This document shows, piece after piece, positions 1 to 9,444 of a stretch of 64,000 nucleotides of DNA (position 1 is the first letter of the stretch; every line of letters starts with the position of its first letter). The notes under the pieces are model-generated. The model was not told the origin of the DNA. It saw only the letters and a list, made by a program, of their open reading frames with translations, and ran no database searches. This DNA comes from JANXZS01 sp963797255. Lineage in GTDB: Bacteria; Acidobacteriota; Terriglobia; Terriglobales; Acidobacteriaceae. The DNA lies in assembly GCA_963797255.1 (NCBI GenBank), contig CAWCOV010000001.1, positions 372,001 through 436,000 of the forward strand, in the 5' to 3' direction. The translations under genes and the position numbers were made by a program.

Positions 1-1
1 G

Positions 2-1510
2 ATTCCCCTTATGCTGGCTTTGCTCGACGAAAAGGGAATTGAACCCAAGCGGCTTTTGCTTCGCGGTGCATTATTGGCTTATCTCACCGGGGTGCTCTGG
101 TACCTGGGAAATTGCTACTGGATTTACCAGACAATGTTCTTTTACGGCGGGATATCTGCCATCGCTTCGGCAGCTATTTTGCTGGGGTACAGTTTGGTAC
201 TCGGACTATATTTTGGCTGTTTTGGTTTTCTTATCTCCCTCATCCGAAAGAGTTCTCGAGGAGTTCTGCGTCCGCTGATCGTGGCGCCATTTTTATGGGT
301 AGCACTTGAGTTTGCCGCTTCAAGAATCACGAGTGTGCCGTGGGATCAGCTGGGCTACTCGCAGGTGGACAACTATTGGCTAACCAGCCTTGCGCCTTAC
401 ACGGGCGTCTATGGACTCTCGTTCATTCTCGTGTCAGCGGCATCGCTCATCTCGTTTACCCTGATCGACCATGCAGCATCCTTACGCTATCGGATTGCCG
501 TGCTCGGTTCGGGAGTGGGAGTAATTATTGTTTTGCAGATGGGACATCTGTTTGCTCCTCCAGCCCAACCGACCCAAGCAACCGCCGTCCTCATGCAACC
601 AAATCTCAGCGTCAAAAGTTCTTCAGCCTGGGACGAGACTCTCTATGACGCGAACGTTGCGGAATTTTCAAAGCTGAGTAAGCAAACTTGTGGGACCTAT
701 CTCGGAGGTCTGCCGGAAACGAATGCTCCGGCGGTAGTTACGCCATGTACAGACCCCATGGCGAAGCCCGATCTGATTGCATGGCCGGAAGCGCCAACAG
801 CCTTCCATGATATCGACCCCCGCTTTCAACAGATAATGCACGACCTTGCTACGGAGACGGGCGCTTCAGTCATCTCGGGCAATGTAGGGATCGAAACCAA
901 GGGCGGCGGCTACACCATCTTTAACTCCGCAGCGGTCTTTTCACCGCAAGGAGATTTCGTCGGCCGCTATGACAAGATTCATCTTGTTCCATTTGGCGAG
1001 TATGTTCCCTTCAAGGATCTGCTCTTCTTCGCCGGGCACTTGACGCGCAACGTGTCGGATTTCGGAAGAGGAGCGTACCGCAAAGTCTTTCGCACAGGAG
1101 GACATCGCTACGGAGTCTTTATCTGCTATGAATCCATTTTTGCAGACGAGATCCGTCACTTCGCGGTGAATGGTGCCGAGGTGTTCGTCAATATCTCTGA
1201 CGATGGCTGGTATGGAGAGACCAGCGCGCCGTGGCAGCATCTCAACATGGCAAGGATGCGCGCCATTGAAAATAGGCGCTGGATTGTGCGTGACACGAAC
1301 AACGGCACTACCACAATCATCGATCCTTACGGCAGACCTACGGTGAGCATTCCGCGGAACATCCGCAGTTCACTTTCCGGAAGATACGGCTTCCGCGACG
1401 ATGTAACCTTCTATTCTGCCCACGGAGACGTCTTCGCTCTCCTATGTGCCATAATCGCCATAGCGTTAACCGCACGGGCGGCGAAAACCGTTGTACTCGC
1501 CCGGAGCTGA
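2..1510 (+). CDS. lnt: Apolipoprotein N-acyltransferase, 5' end outside window
   Basis: Lnt transfers the third acyl chain to the N-terminal cysteine of lipoproteins in the inner membrane, the last step of lipoprotein maturation. The first third is hydrophobic with several membrane segments; the rest is a nitrilase-like domain. The nitrilase Glu lies in LIAWPEAPTAF, the Lys in YDKIHLVPFGEYVPF and the nucleophile Cys in FICYESIF, so the triad is intact. The frame is open to base 2 and the residues before the first ATG (position 11) read IPLMLALL, a typical early Lnt stretch. The true start is therefore probably upstream of the window and about 30-50 residues are missing. It is followed 25 bases later by prfB, suggesting co-transcription. 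The several lipoproteins in this window are plausible substrates. Confidence 0.95.
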   Translation: MPLMLALLDEKGIEPKRLLLRGALLAYLTGVLWYLGNCYWIYQTMFFYGGISAIASAAILLGYSLVLGLYFGCFGFLISLIRKSSRGVLRPLIVAPFLWVALEFAASRITSVPWDQLGYSQVDNYWLTSLAPYTGVYGLSFILVSAASLISFTLIDHAASLRYRIAVLGSGVGVIIVLQMGHLFAPPAQPTQATAVLMQPNLSVKSSSAWDETLYDANVAEFSKLSKQTCGTYLGGLPETNAPAVVTPCTDPMAKPDLIAWPEAPTAFHDIDPRFQQIMHDLATETGASVISGNVGIETKGGGYTIFNSAAVFSPQGDFVGRYDKIHLVPFGEYVPFKDLLFFAGHLTRNVSDFGRGAYRKVFRTGGHRYGVFICYESIFADEIRHFAVNGAEVFVNISDDGWYGETSAPWQHLNMARMRAIENRRWIVRDTNNGTTTIIDPYGRPTVSIPRNIRSSLSGRYGFRDDVTFYSAHGDVFALLCAIIAIALTARAAKTVVLARS

Positions 1511-1535
1511 TTTCTAGAAAAGACAGGTTTTACCC

Positions 1536-2670
1536 GTGACTCTGAATGAACTTGAGTTCGCCTATACCCAGGTAAGCGAGAAAGTTCGCGACCTGCGGGA
1601 GTATCTTTGACCCCGCCAGACAGCGCAACGACTTAGCCTCGGTCGAGGCTAAGCTCTCCGACCCAAATTTATGGTCTAACCCGGCAGCCTCTCAGCCACT
1701 TATGCGGGAGCGTAAGCGAATTGAGTCGAGCCTCGCGGATTCAGACGAACTTTCGCGCAGAACAGGGGACATCGAAGCATACTTCGAACTCGGGCGCGAG
1801 GGGGAGTCGGTCGAGCCGGAGCTCGAGCGGGAAATGCAGGCGCTCGAGGAGTTTGTCGATGCCCTGGAAGCGCGTACGATGCTCTCGCAGGAAACTGACC
1901 CGCTGAATGCCATCGTGACGGTTCATCCCGGCGCAGGTGGAACAGAGTCGCAGGACTGGGCCGAAATGCTGATGCGCATGTATTTGCGATGGGCTGAGCG
2001 CCAGGGCTTCAAGACTGAGATCAATGACTACCAGGACGGCGAAGAGGCTGGGATCAAGTCGGCCACGTTCACCATCACCGGTGAGTTTGCCTATGGAATG
2101 CTCTCGAGCGAAATCGGTGTTCATCGCCTCGTTCGCATCTCCCCCTTCGATCAGGCTAAGAGGCGGCATACCTCCTTCGCCAGCGTGTATGTCTCACCGG
2201 AGATCGACGACTCCATCGAAATCGACATCAAGCAGGACGATCTTCGTATCGACACCTATCGATCGGGCGGAAAGGGCGGCCAGCATGTGAACACCACCGA
2301 CTCCGCTGTGCGTATCACCCACCTGCCAACCAACATTGTCGTGCAGTGCCAGAACGAGAGATCGCAACACAAGAATCGCGAACGAGCGATGAAGATGCTC
2401 CGCTCGCGTCTGTATGAATTCGAATTGGAAAAGAAGCGTGCGCTCACCAAGAAAGTCGAAGACTCTAAACTGGAAATCAACTTCGGCTCGCAGATTCGTT
2501 CCTACGTTTTGCAACCCTATCGGATTGCAAAAGATCATAGAACCAAGGTGGAAGTGGGCGATGTAGACCGCGTGTTGGAAGGCTATCTGGAGCCGTTCAT
2601 TCGCGGCTACCTTCTGATGCGCAGACAAGGCGGAGTACCTGCAGCCGTGTCAGACGATCTCGATGTCTAG
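1536..2670 (+). CDS. prfB: Peptide chain release factor 2 (programmed +1 frameshift)
   Basis: RF2 ends translation at UGA and UAA codons. Zero-frame translation starts at GTG 1536 (TLNELEFAYTQVSEKV...), runs 24 codons to an in-frame UGA at 1608-1610, and resumes in the +1 frame at GAC 1609 (DPARQRNDLASVEAKL...) to the stop at 2670. Both parts are clearly RF2. The SPF recognition tripeptide (RISPFDQAKRR) and the catalytic GGQ loop (SGGKGGQHVNTTDSAV) are present. Calling the gene from ATG 1702 would lose about 55 N-terminal residues. It sits between lnt and a CoA-binding protein gene with short gaps, so it is probably in one transcript with them. Confidence 0.96.
1593..1611 (+). promoter_or_regulatory. 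RF2 programmed +1 frameshift signal
   Basis: The slippery codon CTT (1605-1607) is directly followed by TGA (1608-1610) and a C, giving the classic CUU-UGA-C signal. A Shine-Dalgarno-like GCGGGAG stretch (about 1595-1601) sits just upstream, at the place where the E. coli site has AGGGGG. In the known mechanism, low RF2 slows termination at this UGA and favours the shift, so RF2 controls its own level. The SD-like element here is less perfect than in E. coli. Confidence 0.93.
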
Positions 2671-2700
2671 CTTCAACACGCGAACTCGACGGGAGAAAAT

Positions 2701-3114
2701 ATGAACGAGCCACTGACAATCGACGAGATGCTGACGAAGTCGAAAACTATTGCCGTTGTCGGCCTATCCGATAACTCTGGCCGGGCGAGCTTCGGTGTCT
2801 CGCATTACATGCAGAGAAATGGATACAAGATCATTCCCGTCAACCCGCAATGCAAAGAAGTTCTCGGTGAGGTCTCCTATCCCAGTCTCGATGAGGCTGT
2901 CGAAGCTATAGGCAAGATCGATATGGTGGACGTATTCCGTTCACCTGGCTTTGTGCCTGAAATCGTGAAGGACGTGATCCGCCTAAAGATTCCTTACCTG
3001 TGGCTCCAGGAAGGCGTTGTGCATGATGAAGCTGCCGGATGGGCCGAAGCGGCCGGCGTCAAGGTCGTAATGGACCGCTGCCTATACAAGGAACATGCGC
3101 GAGCGGGTCTTTAG
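2701..3114 (+). CDS. CoA-binding domain protein, YccU/YneT type
   Basis: This is a 137-residue single Rossmann domain of the succinyl-CoA-ligase-like CoA-binding family. The N-terminal half contains the nucleotide-binding stretch TIAVVGLSDNSGRASFGVS, followed by IIPVNP and the YLWLQEGVV segment typical of YccU-like proteins. The length matches the family. A clear GGGAG ribosome site lies 5-9 bases before the ATG. Its role in cells is not established for the family. It follows prfB by 30 bases in the same direction. Confidence 0.9.
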   Translation: MNEPLTIDEMLTKSKTIAVVGLSDNSGRASFGVSHYMQRNGYKIIPVNPQCKEVLGEVSYPSLDEAVEAIGKIDMVDVFRSPGFVPEIVKDVIRLKIPYLWLQEGVVHDEAAGWAEAAGVKVVMDRCLYKEHARAGL

Positions 3115-3199
3115 CTTCATCGCTCTAAACTTACAAAGGTGACCACTGTCTCCGATATGTTCCCAGCGTATACTTGCTGGCGAACATAGGACTTTTCAA

Positions 3200-4375
3200 T
3201 TGGGGATGGGAATGAGAATGACCGTGGGTTCGCGCATCAAGCTGAGCATGTGTCTTTTTCTGGGGCTTCTTTCAACAGCGATTTGTGCCGCAGACGACAC
3301 TCATCCCACGCTCGCAATCGGCTCCCCGGCGCCGGATTTCTCCCTGCCCGGAATCGACGGCAAAACGCACACACTCGCCGACTACAAAAGCGCTCAGGTC
3401 CTCGTCATCGTATTTACCTGCGACCACTGTCCGACGGCGCAATTGTATGAATCGAGACTTAAGAAACTTGTATCGGACTACAAGGGCAAAAGCGTTGCCT
3501 TCGTAATGATAGAGCCGAACGATCCTGAAGCGGTGCGGCTGGACGAACTGGCGTGGACCGACGTCGGCGACGGCCTCGATGACATGAAGGTTCGAGCCGC
3601 CTATCGGCAATTCAATTTCCCTTATCTATACGATGGCTCGACGCAGGCTACAGCGAACGCCTACGGCCCGAAGGCCACTCCGCATGTGTTCATCTTCGAT
3701 TCCCAACGGAAGCTTCGCTTCGAAGGGCGTGTCGATAGCAGCCAGCGCGAATCCCTGGTAAAGACTCAGGAAACTCGGAACGCCATTGACGATTTGCTGG
3801 CAGGGAAGCCGGTGACGGTCGATCACACCGGCGTCTTCGGCTGCTCAACCAAGTGGAAATCGAAATCCAGCAGCCAACTGGAATATTTGAAGAAGGTTGA
3901 AGCCGAGCCAGTAAATCTGGAGGATGCAAACGCCGACGTGCTTAAGAAGCTGCGCGCGAATCCCACGGGCAAAGTCTTGCTGGTAAATTTCTGGGCCACA
4001 TGGTGCGGCCCATGCACCGTGGAATTTCCCGACCTGCAGACCACATGGCGAATGTTCCGCACACGAGACTTCGACATGGTGACGGTGTCGGCTAACATGC
4101 CGGATGAAAAAGCCGGAGTTCTGAAATTCCTGCAAAAGCAGCACGCGGGCACACGCAACCTGATTTTTGCATCAGACGATACATACGCCATGCAGGCCGC
4201 GTTCGATCCCAAGTGGGAGGCTGGCGTTCCCTTTACAATGCTGATCGCGCCAGACGGCAAGGTCTTGTACCAGAAACAAGGCGACGTGGATGTACTGGAG
4301 TTGCGCCGGGTAATTCTCGGCAATTTGCCTGATTCTGACTACATTGGCCATAGGGCGTATTGGGCCTCCAAGTAA
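3200..4375 (+). CDS. Exported protein with two thioredoxin-like domains
   Basis: A 391-residue protein with an N-terminal signal peptide (hydrophobic stretch ending AICAADD near residue 31). Domain 1 (about 38-200) is a peroxiredoxin/redoxin-like fold with a CDHC motif (Cys74, Cys77). Domain 2 (about 235-375) is TlpA-like with the active site NFWATWCGPC (Cys269, Cys272). Domain 1 alone resembles thioredoxin-family proteins of uncertain activity; domain 2 looks like an active periplasmic thiol-disulfide reductant. The next gene, dsbD, could supply electrons to it. The TTG at 3200 has the best spacing from AGG at 3188-3190, but ATG codons at 3206, 3212 and 3218 are alternatives. Confidence 0.88.
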   Translation: MGMGMRMTVGSRIKLSMCLFLGLLSTAICAADDTHPTLAIGSPAPDFSLPGIDGKTHTLADYKSAQVLVIVFTCDHCPTAQLYESRLKKLVSDYKGKSVAFVMIEPNDPEAVRLDELAWTDVGDGLDDMKVRAAYRQFNFPYLYDGSTQATANAYGPKATPHVFIFDSQRKLRFEGRVDSSQRESLVKTQETRNAIDDLLAGKPVTVDHTGVFGCSTKWKSKSSSQLEYLKKVEAEPVNLEDANADVLKKLRANPTGKVLLVNFWATWCGPCTVEFPDLQTTWRMFRTRDFDMVTVSANMPDEKAGVLKFLQKQHAGTRNLIFASDDTYAMQAAFDPKWEAGVPFTMLIAPDGKVLYQKQGDVDVLELRRVILGNLPDSDYIGHRAYWASK

Positions 4376-4421
4376 CTGTCTCCAAGTCACGGCGATTCTG
4401 ATGAATCGGTTACGATAGAAA

Positions 4422-6521
4422 TTGAAGCTGATTCATTTCCCCATGCGACTGCGCTTCCCTAGACCGCTAGCCCTTTTGCTTCTGCTCATTGTGTGTCGGG
4501 CAGGGGTGCTGCACGCTGCTCCAGTGAAGGCGCCGCACCTGACAGTAGAATTGCTTACGCCCACCCCGGTGATCGCTTCTCCCGGTGAGTTTAAGACAGG
4601 TGTTTACTTTAAGCTCGATGCCGGGTGGCACGTCTACTGGATCAATCCCGGCGACTCGGGTCTTCCTCCCACAGTCAAGTGGAGCCTTCCCGCTGGCATC
4701 ACTGCTGGCCCGTTACAATTTCCCACGCCCAAGCGCTTGCCACTCGGCCCCCTGATGGATTTTGGTTACGACAACGAGGTCCTCTTTCCCATCGCAATGC
4801 AGGCAAAATCTCCTCTCACGCCGAAATCCAAGTTGACGCTCGCCGCGAAAGTGGATTGGCTGGTTTGCCGGGAAGTATGCATCCCGGGCAAAGCAAACCT
4901 GACGCTGGACATCACCGGCGGTGCAAAGCCGGAGACAGACACTGCGGTCCAAGGCTTGTTCGATCGACTCAGCAAAACCTTGCCGCAGTCAATGCCGTCC
5001 TCGTGGAACACGGCATTTGCAACCACGGCCACCGGCTTTCGATTGGCGGTTCTCACCGGCAAGAAGGAAACTTCGGCGCGATTCTTCCCATTCGATGGAA
5101 ATCAAATCAGCAATCCGGATCCGCAAAAGGCGCTGCCGCTTAAGAATGGGTTGCTCCTCGACTTGAAGCGAGATGAGAATCTCAAAGCCACCCCGGAATC
5201 TTTAAAGGGCATCGTGGTTCTCGAGGATGGGACCGGCTACACGATTGACGCGCTCGCGGGCTCCGTTCCTGCGGCTGCGCCTGTTGTCGGTTCTGCGAGC
5301 ATTCGGTCGGTGCTGCAGTATGCCGGACTGGCCTTGCTTGGCGGACTGCTCCTCAACCTCATGCCTTGCGTGTTTCCCGTCCTCTTCATCAAGGGATTGT
5401 CGCTCGTGCAATCCTCCACCAATGACCGCCGACGCATGCGCATGCACGGGTTGGTTTACGCCCTGGGTATTCTCGTGTCGTTCTGGGTTGTGGTAACCGC
5501 GCTACTGTTGCTGCGCGCGGGTGGACGCCAGTTTGGCTGGGGATTCCAGTTTCAATCCCCGATATTCGTTGCATTGATGGCCATGCTCCTCTTTTTTCTG
5601 GGCATGTCCCTCGCGGGCCAATTCGAGATCGGACTGTCTCTCACCAGCGCTGGCGGAGACCTCGCCCGCAAGTCCGGCTACACCGGTAGCTTCTTCACCG
5701 GGATACTCGCGATGGTCGTAGCCACTCCATGCACCGCGCCATTCATGGGCGTTGCGATAGGCTTTGCGCTCGCTCAATCAGCCACAACGACATTCATCAT
5801 CTTCACTGCGATTGCCATTGGGTTGGCACTCCCTTACGTGTTGCTCGCATACAACCCGGGGTGGACGCGACTACTGCCTCGCCCCGGCGCATGGATGGAA
5901 ATTCTCAAGCAGGCAACGGCCATTCCCGTCTTCGCGACGGTGATCTGGCTGGTATGGGTCTTCACGCAATCCGCAGGCGTGAATGCGTTAGCGGGTCTTC
6001 TAGGCGGACTCCTGTTGCTCTCTGTGGCTGGATGGATCCTCGGCCGCTGGCCGGCAAAGCGACTACCGCTTGTATTCGCCGTGGTCGTTGCGGCCATCGC
6101 CATCGCAGTACCACTGTATGCGGTTGCGTCAGGTAGCCCCTCCGCCATCGCCGCGAAATCCAGCGGCCTGACGTGGGAACCCTTCACGCCGGCGGCAGTG
6201 GAAAAATATCGCAGTGAAGGGAAGCCTGTCTTCGTGGATTTCACCGCGAGCTGGTGCCTTAGCTGCCAGGTAAATGAGCGCGTGGTATTGAACACTCCCG
6301 ACGTGCAAAAACGTCTGAAGGATAGCGGCGTCGTCTTGATGCGCGCCGATTGGACGCAGCACGATGAGGTGATTGCGCAAACGCTGGCACAACTCGGCCG
6401 CAGCGGTGTTCCAACATACGCACTTTATCCCGGTTCCGCTTCTGAGGCCCCAAAGCTTTTGCCTGAGGTGCTTACCAGCGGTATTGTTTTTGAAGCATTG
6501 GATGGGTTGAAGCAGAAATAA
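4422..6521 (+). CDS. dsbD: Thiol:disulfide interchange protein DsbD
   Basis: DsbD carries electrons from cytoplasmic thioredoxin across the inner membrane to periplasmic thiol proteins. The 699 residues show all three parts. After a signal peptide (to about residue 33) comes a periplasmic N-terminal domain with Cys149 and Cys153 (WLVCREVCIPG). A membrane domain (about 295-560) follows with the two key cysteines in LNLMPCVFPVLF and ATPCTAPFMG. The C-terminal periplasmic thioredoxin domain has TASWCLSC (Cys612, Cys615). The TTG start used here has no strong ribosome site; ATG 4443 is an alternative that keeps the signal peptide. It lies 46 bases after the double thioredoxin gene and converges on rarA. 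Confidence 0.94.
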   Translation: MKLIHFPMRLRFPRPLALLLLLIVCRAGVLHAAPVKAPHLTVELLTPTPVIASPGEFKTGVYFKLDAGWHVYWINPGDSGLPPTVKWSLPAGITAGPLQFPTPKRLPLGPLMDFGYDNEVLFPIAMQAKSPLTPKSKLTLAAKVDWLVCREVCIPGKANLTLDITGGAKPETDTAVQGLFDRLSKTLPQSMPSSWNTAFATTATGFRLAVLTGKKETSARFFPFDGNQISNPDPQKALPLKNGLLLDLKRDENLKATPESLKGIVVLEDGTGYTIDALAGSVPAAAPVVGSASIRSVLQYAGLALLGGLLLNLMPCVFPVLFIKGLSLVQSSTNDRRRMRMHGLVYALGILVSFWVVVTALLLLRAGGRQFGWGFQFQSPIFVALMAMLLFFLGMSLAGQFEIGLSLTSAGGDLARKSGYTGSFFTGILAMVVATPCTAPFMGVAIGFALAQSATTTFIIFTAIAIGLALPYVLLAYNPGWTRLLPRPGAWMEILKQATAIPVFATVIWLVWVFTQSAGVNALAGLLGGLLLLSVAGWILGRWPAKRLPLVFAVVVAAIAIAVPLYAVASGSPSAIAAKSSGLTWEPFTPAAVEKYRSEGKPVFVDFTASWCLSCQVNERVVLNTPDVQKRLKDSGVVLMRADWTQHDEVIAQTLAQLGRSGVPTYALYPGSASEAPKLLPEVLTSGIVFEALDGLKQK

Positions 6522-7859
6522 TCAGCGCTTCGATCCATGCTTCTCTTCGCGAATTTTGCGGATCTCATCCATACGCTGCGCCAGTAGCTTTTCGCGTCCT
6601 TCGTGCGTCGGATGGTAGTACGTGTGTCCCTTCAAACTCTCCGGCAGGCAATCCATATCGGCGACTCGGCCTTCTTCGTCGTGCGCATACTTGTAGCCCT
6701 TACCATAATCCAGCGATTTCATCAGCCCGGTCGGAGCATTGCGCAGGTGTAGCGGCACAGGTTCAGCGCGGGTCGCCTCAATATCCGCCAGCACAGCGCT
6801 GTAGGCGGTATAGACGGCGTTGGATTTGGGCGCCAGAGCGAGATACACCACGGCCTGGGCCAATGCGAGTTCTCCTTCCGGGGAGCCAAGAAAATCTACC
6901 GCATCGCGCGCGGAAAGCGTCAGGTTGAGCGCCTCAGGAGAGGCCAGACCAATGTCCTCAACGGACATCCTGACCACGCGCCTTGCAACATACATCAAAT
7001 CTTCGCCAGCCTGCAGCATACGGCCCAGCCAGTAGAGGGCCGCGTCGGCATCGCTGTTGCGTACAGACTTGTGCAACGCTGAAATCAGGTTGTAGTGCTC
7101 TTCACCCTGCTTGTCATAGAGCAGCACTCGCTGCTGCAACGCTTCTGCTGCCACGTCCTTCGTGATAGTGCCGATGGTGGTCATTCGGGCAGCCATCTCG
7201 AGCGCGTTGTATGCATTGCGCGCGTCGCCGCTGGAGTAGTCGGCAATCATCGAAAGAGCATCCGCATCTGCCTTCAGGTGCAGGGATCCGAGCCCGCGCT
7301 CCTCATCCGCGAGGGCACGTTGCAGCAGCGCAATCAACTGATCCTCTGCAAGCGGCTTCAAGGTAAAAACGCGGCAGCGGGAAAGCAACGCGGCAATCAC
7401 TTCGAAAGAAGGGTTTTCCGTTGTCGCTCCAATCAGGCGGATCGTCCCTCGCTCAACGTAGGGCAGAAACGCATCCTGCTGTGCCTTGTTGAAGCGGTGG
7501 ATTTCATCGATGAACAAGATGGTGCGTGAACCGTACGCCGCCGCCTTCTCCGCATCGACCATCACCTGCTTGATTTCCTTTATGCCCGAGAGCACCGCAG
7601 AGAATTCAATGAAACTAGCCTTGGTGGTATCGGCGATAATCTTGGCCAATGTGGTCTTGCCCACGCCAGGCGGCCCCCAGAAGATCATCGACGCCATGTC
7701 ATCGCGCTCAATTTGTACGCGAAGAGGCTTTCCCGGGGCTAGCAAGTGCTCCTGCCCAGCGAACTCCTCCAGTGTTCGCGGGCGCATTCTTTCTGCCAGT
7801 GGCGCTGCCTGGGATTTGCTGTGCCGTCGAAGATCGGGCGTCTCACCGAAGAGGCTCAT
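6522..7859 (-). CDS. rarA: Replication-associated recombination protein A (AAA+ ATPase)
   Basis: RarA/MgsA acts at stalled replication forks and on single-stranded DNA gaps. The 445-residue protein has Walker A GPPGVGKTTLAK, Walker B LFIDEIHRF and sensor 1 LIGATTENPSF, followed by the lid and the MgsA C-terminal tetramerization region ending in the conserved HTYYHPTHEGREK. Length is normal. Its ATG overlaps the stop of the upstream RNA methyltransferase frame (ATGA), which suggests translational coupling. It converges on dsbD with no gap. Confidence 0.96.
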   Translation of the reverse strand: MSLFGETPDLRRHSKSQAAPLAERMRPRTLEEFAGQEHLLAPGKPLRVQIERDDMASMIFWGPPGVGKTTLAKIIADTTKASFIEFSAVLSGIKEIKQVMVDAEKAAAYGSRTILFIDEIHRFNKAQQDAFLPYVERGTIRLIGATTENPSFEVIAALLSRCRVFTLKPLAEDQLIALLQRALADEERGLGSLHLKADADALSMIADYSSGDARNAYNALEMAARMTTIGTITKDVAAEALQQRVLLYDKQGEEHYNLISALHKSVRNSDADAALYWLGRMLQAGEDLMYVARRVVRMSVEDIGLASPEALNLTLSARDAVDFLGSPEGELALAQAVVYLALAPKSNAVYTAYSAVLADIEATRAEPVPLHLRNAPTGLMKSLDYGKGYKYAHDEEGRVADMDCLPESLKGHTYYHPTHEGREKLLAQRMDEIRKIREEKHGSKR

Positions 7860-8687
7860 GATTTAGCCGGTTCATTCACCAGATGACTCCGCTGCCGCGA
7901 AGCCTCATACAACAGGACGCTGGCGGCGACTGCGGCGTTGAGCGATTCCACCGGGCCCGGGCAGGGAATTGTGATGCGGAAATCTGCCGCAGCGATAAGG
8001 ACAGAGCGACAATCCCGCTCCCTCGTTGCCGATAAACAACGCCGTCGGCCGGTCGAAATCGATGCTGAGTGCGGGTTCGCCCCCGTCCACCGTCGAAGCC
8101 AGCAGTTGCAAACCATGTCTCCGCAATAATGCGATGGCCGCATCTTTATCGAGAGAAATCACGGGCATTCGAAAAGCCGAGCCGGAAGACGCTCGAAGAG
8201 CTTTTGGATTCCATTGACTCACAGTCCCGGGAAGCAGAATCATCCCCGTCGCTCCAAAAGCCTCGGAGGAGCGCAGCAGCGTTCCCAGGTTGCCCGGGTC
8301 ACGCAGTTCGGCTGCAACCACAACCAGCGGAACTCCCGTGAACAGATCTTCCGCATCGAACTCCGGAGGGGTGGCCAAAGCCGCGATTCCTTGCGGCGAC
8401 TCTGTGGTTACGGCGCTGTGGAAGACATCCTCGGTGAGGATGAGAATTTCGGGATCTGAAGTCAGAATCAAACTGTCCAGCAGCTTCTCACTGCCTTCGC
8501 GCAGAAAGACGGTCGTCAGTGTCAGGCCGCTTCGCAGAGCCTCGGCAACGAGGTGGTGACCTTCCAGAGCAATCGCGTCGTTAGAACGACGTCCCCCATG
8601 ACTCAGGGCATATCGCAGTTCTTTTACCCGACTATTCTGCCGACTCTGTACAATTCGATTACGCGTGCGGTTGTGGGCAGTCTGCAT
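7856..8687 (-). pseudogene. SpoU-family tRNA/rRNA 2'-O-methyltransferase, frameshifted
   Basis: The N-terminal part (from 8687) has the substrate-binding domain (EGHHLVAEALRSG) and SpoU motif 1-2 sequence (VVVAAELRDPGNLGTLLRSSEA, read here in two pieces; LFIGNEGAGL). At about 8000-8012 the frame breaks: the first frame continues as nonsense, while another frame reads the expected SAM-knot motif VLIAAADFRITIPCPGP followed by VESLNAAVAASVLLYEASR. Joined, the pieces give a normal TrmH/RlmB-like protein of about 275 residues. No other damage is seen, so a one-base sequencing error is as likely as a real lesion. The final frame overlaps the rarA start by ATGA. Confidence 0.85.
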
Positions 8688-8795
8688 CTGTGCGATTTTA
8701 CCCCGTGCGCCTGCGCTGGGTTTGCGCCAGTCTCTGGCTGTATGATAATTTCCGTCATTCGCTAAACATTTACCTTATTTCGGTACGGAGCCACC

Positions 8796-9440
8796 TTGTC
8801 TGCGGAAATCCTGCGAGTTCATCCCGACGAACCAGAAAAAAAGCACATCGAGTACATCGTTTCCTGTCTTAAAGCAGGAAAAGTGATCGGGATGCCCACT
8901 GATACCTTTTACGGCCTTGCCGTTGACCCTGTAAATCTGCAGGCGGTCGAGCGAATTTATCAGATCAAGGGTCGTTTGCGGCACAAGCCTCTTTCGTTGC
9001 TTTTAGCCAGCGTTGCCCAGGCCTTTGAGTTGGCCCGTGACATCGACGCGAATTTCGACCGGCTGGCCGAACGCTTCTGGCCTGGCCCGTTGACGATTAT
9101 CGTGAAAGCGGGCTCTCGTTTGCCTCTTCGCAGCACGGCAAACACCGGCAACGTCGCGCTTCGAGTGCCGGATTGTTCGATTCCGCGGGCTGTGGTTGAA
9201 GCATTTGGCCTCCCCATTACCGCAACTTCGGCAAATTTGCAGGGCGCGCCCGAGTGTACCTACGCAGCAGGCGTTCGCGACCAGATTGGCGAGCGCATCC
9301 CACTCATCGTGGACGGCGGACCGACAGGACGCGCCGTTCCAACGACGATTGTCGACCTGTCGGGCGAGAAGGATTCCTGGAAAGTTCTGCGCGAGGGCGC
9401 AATCCCAACACACGAAATTGTGATGACCCTGCAGCGTTAG
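8796..9440 (+). CDS. tsaC: L-threonylcarbamoyladenylate synthase (TsaC/Sua5/YwlC)
   Basis: The enzyme makes threonylcarbamoyl-AMP from threonine, bicarbonate and ATP for the t6A37 modification of tRNAs reading ANN codons. The 214 residues cover the YrdC domain: IGMPTDTFYGLAVDP, IKGRLRHKPLSLLL, the FWPGPLTII motif, and the ATSANLQG and STIVDLS-like (TTIVDLSGE) segments. There is no long C-terminal Sua5 extension, so it is the short TsaC type. Translation starts at a TTG (8796) preceded by GGAG at 8787-8790. It is divergent from the methyltransferase gene, and the next gene begins 4 bases after its stop. Confidence 0.94.
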   Translation: MSAEILRVHPDEPEKKHIEYIVSCLKAGKVIGMPTDTFYGLAVDPVNLQAVERIYQIKGRLRHKPLSLLLASVAQAFELARDIDANFDRLAERFWPGPLTIIVKAGSRLPLRSTANTGNVALRVPDCSIPRAVVEAFGLPITATSANLQGAPECTYAAGVRDQIGERIPLIVDGGPTGRAVPTTIVDLSGEKDSWKVLREGAIPTHEIVMTLQR

Positions 9441-9444
9441 CCCG

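Noticed and set aside
1702..1704. ATG 1702 as prfB start
   Set aside because: RF2-like sequence continues upstream through the programmed frameshift to GTG 1536.
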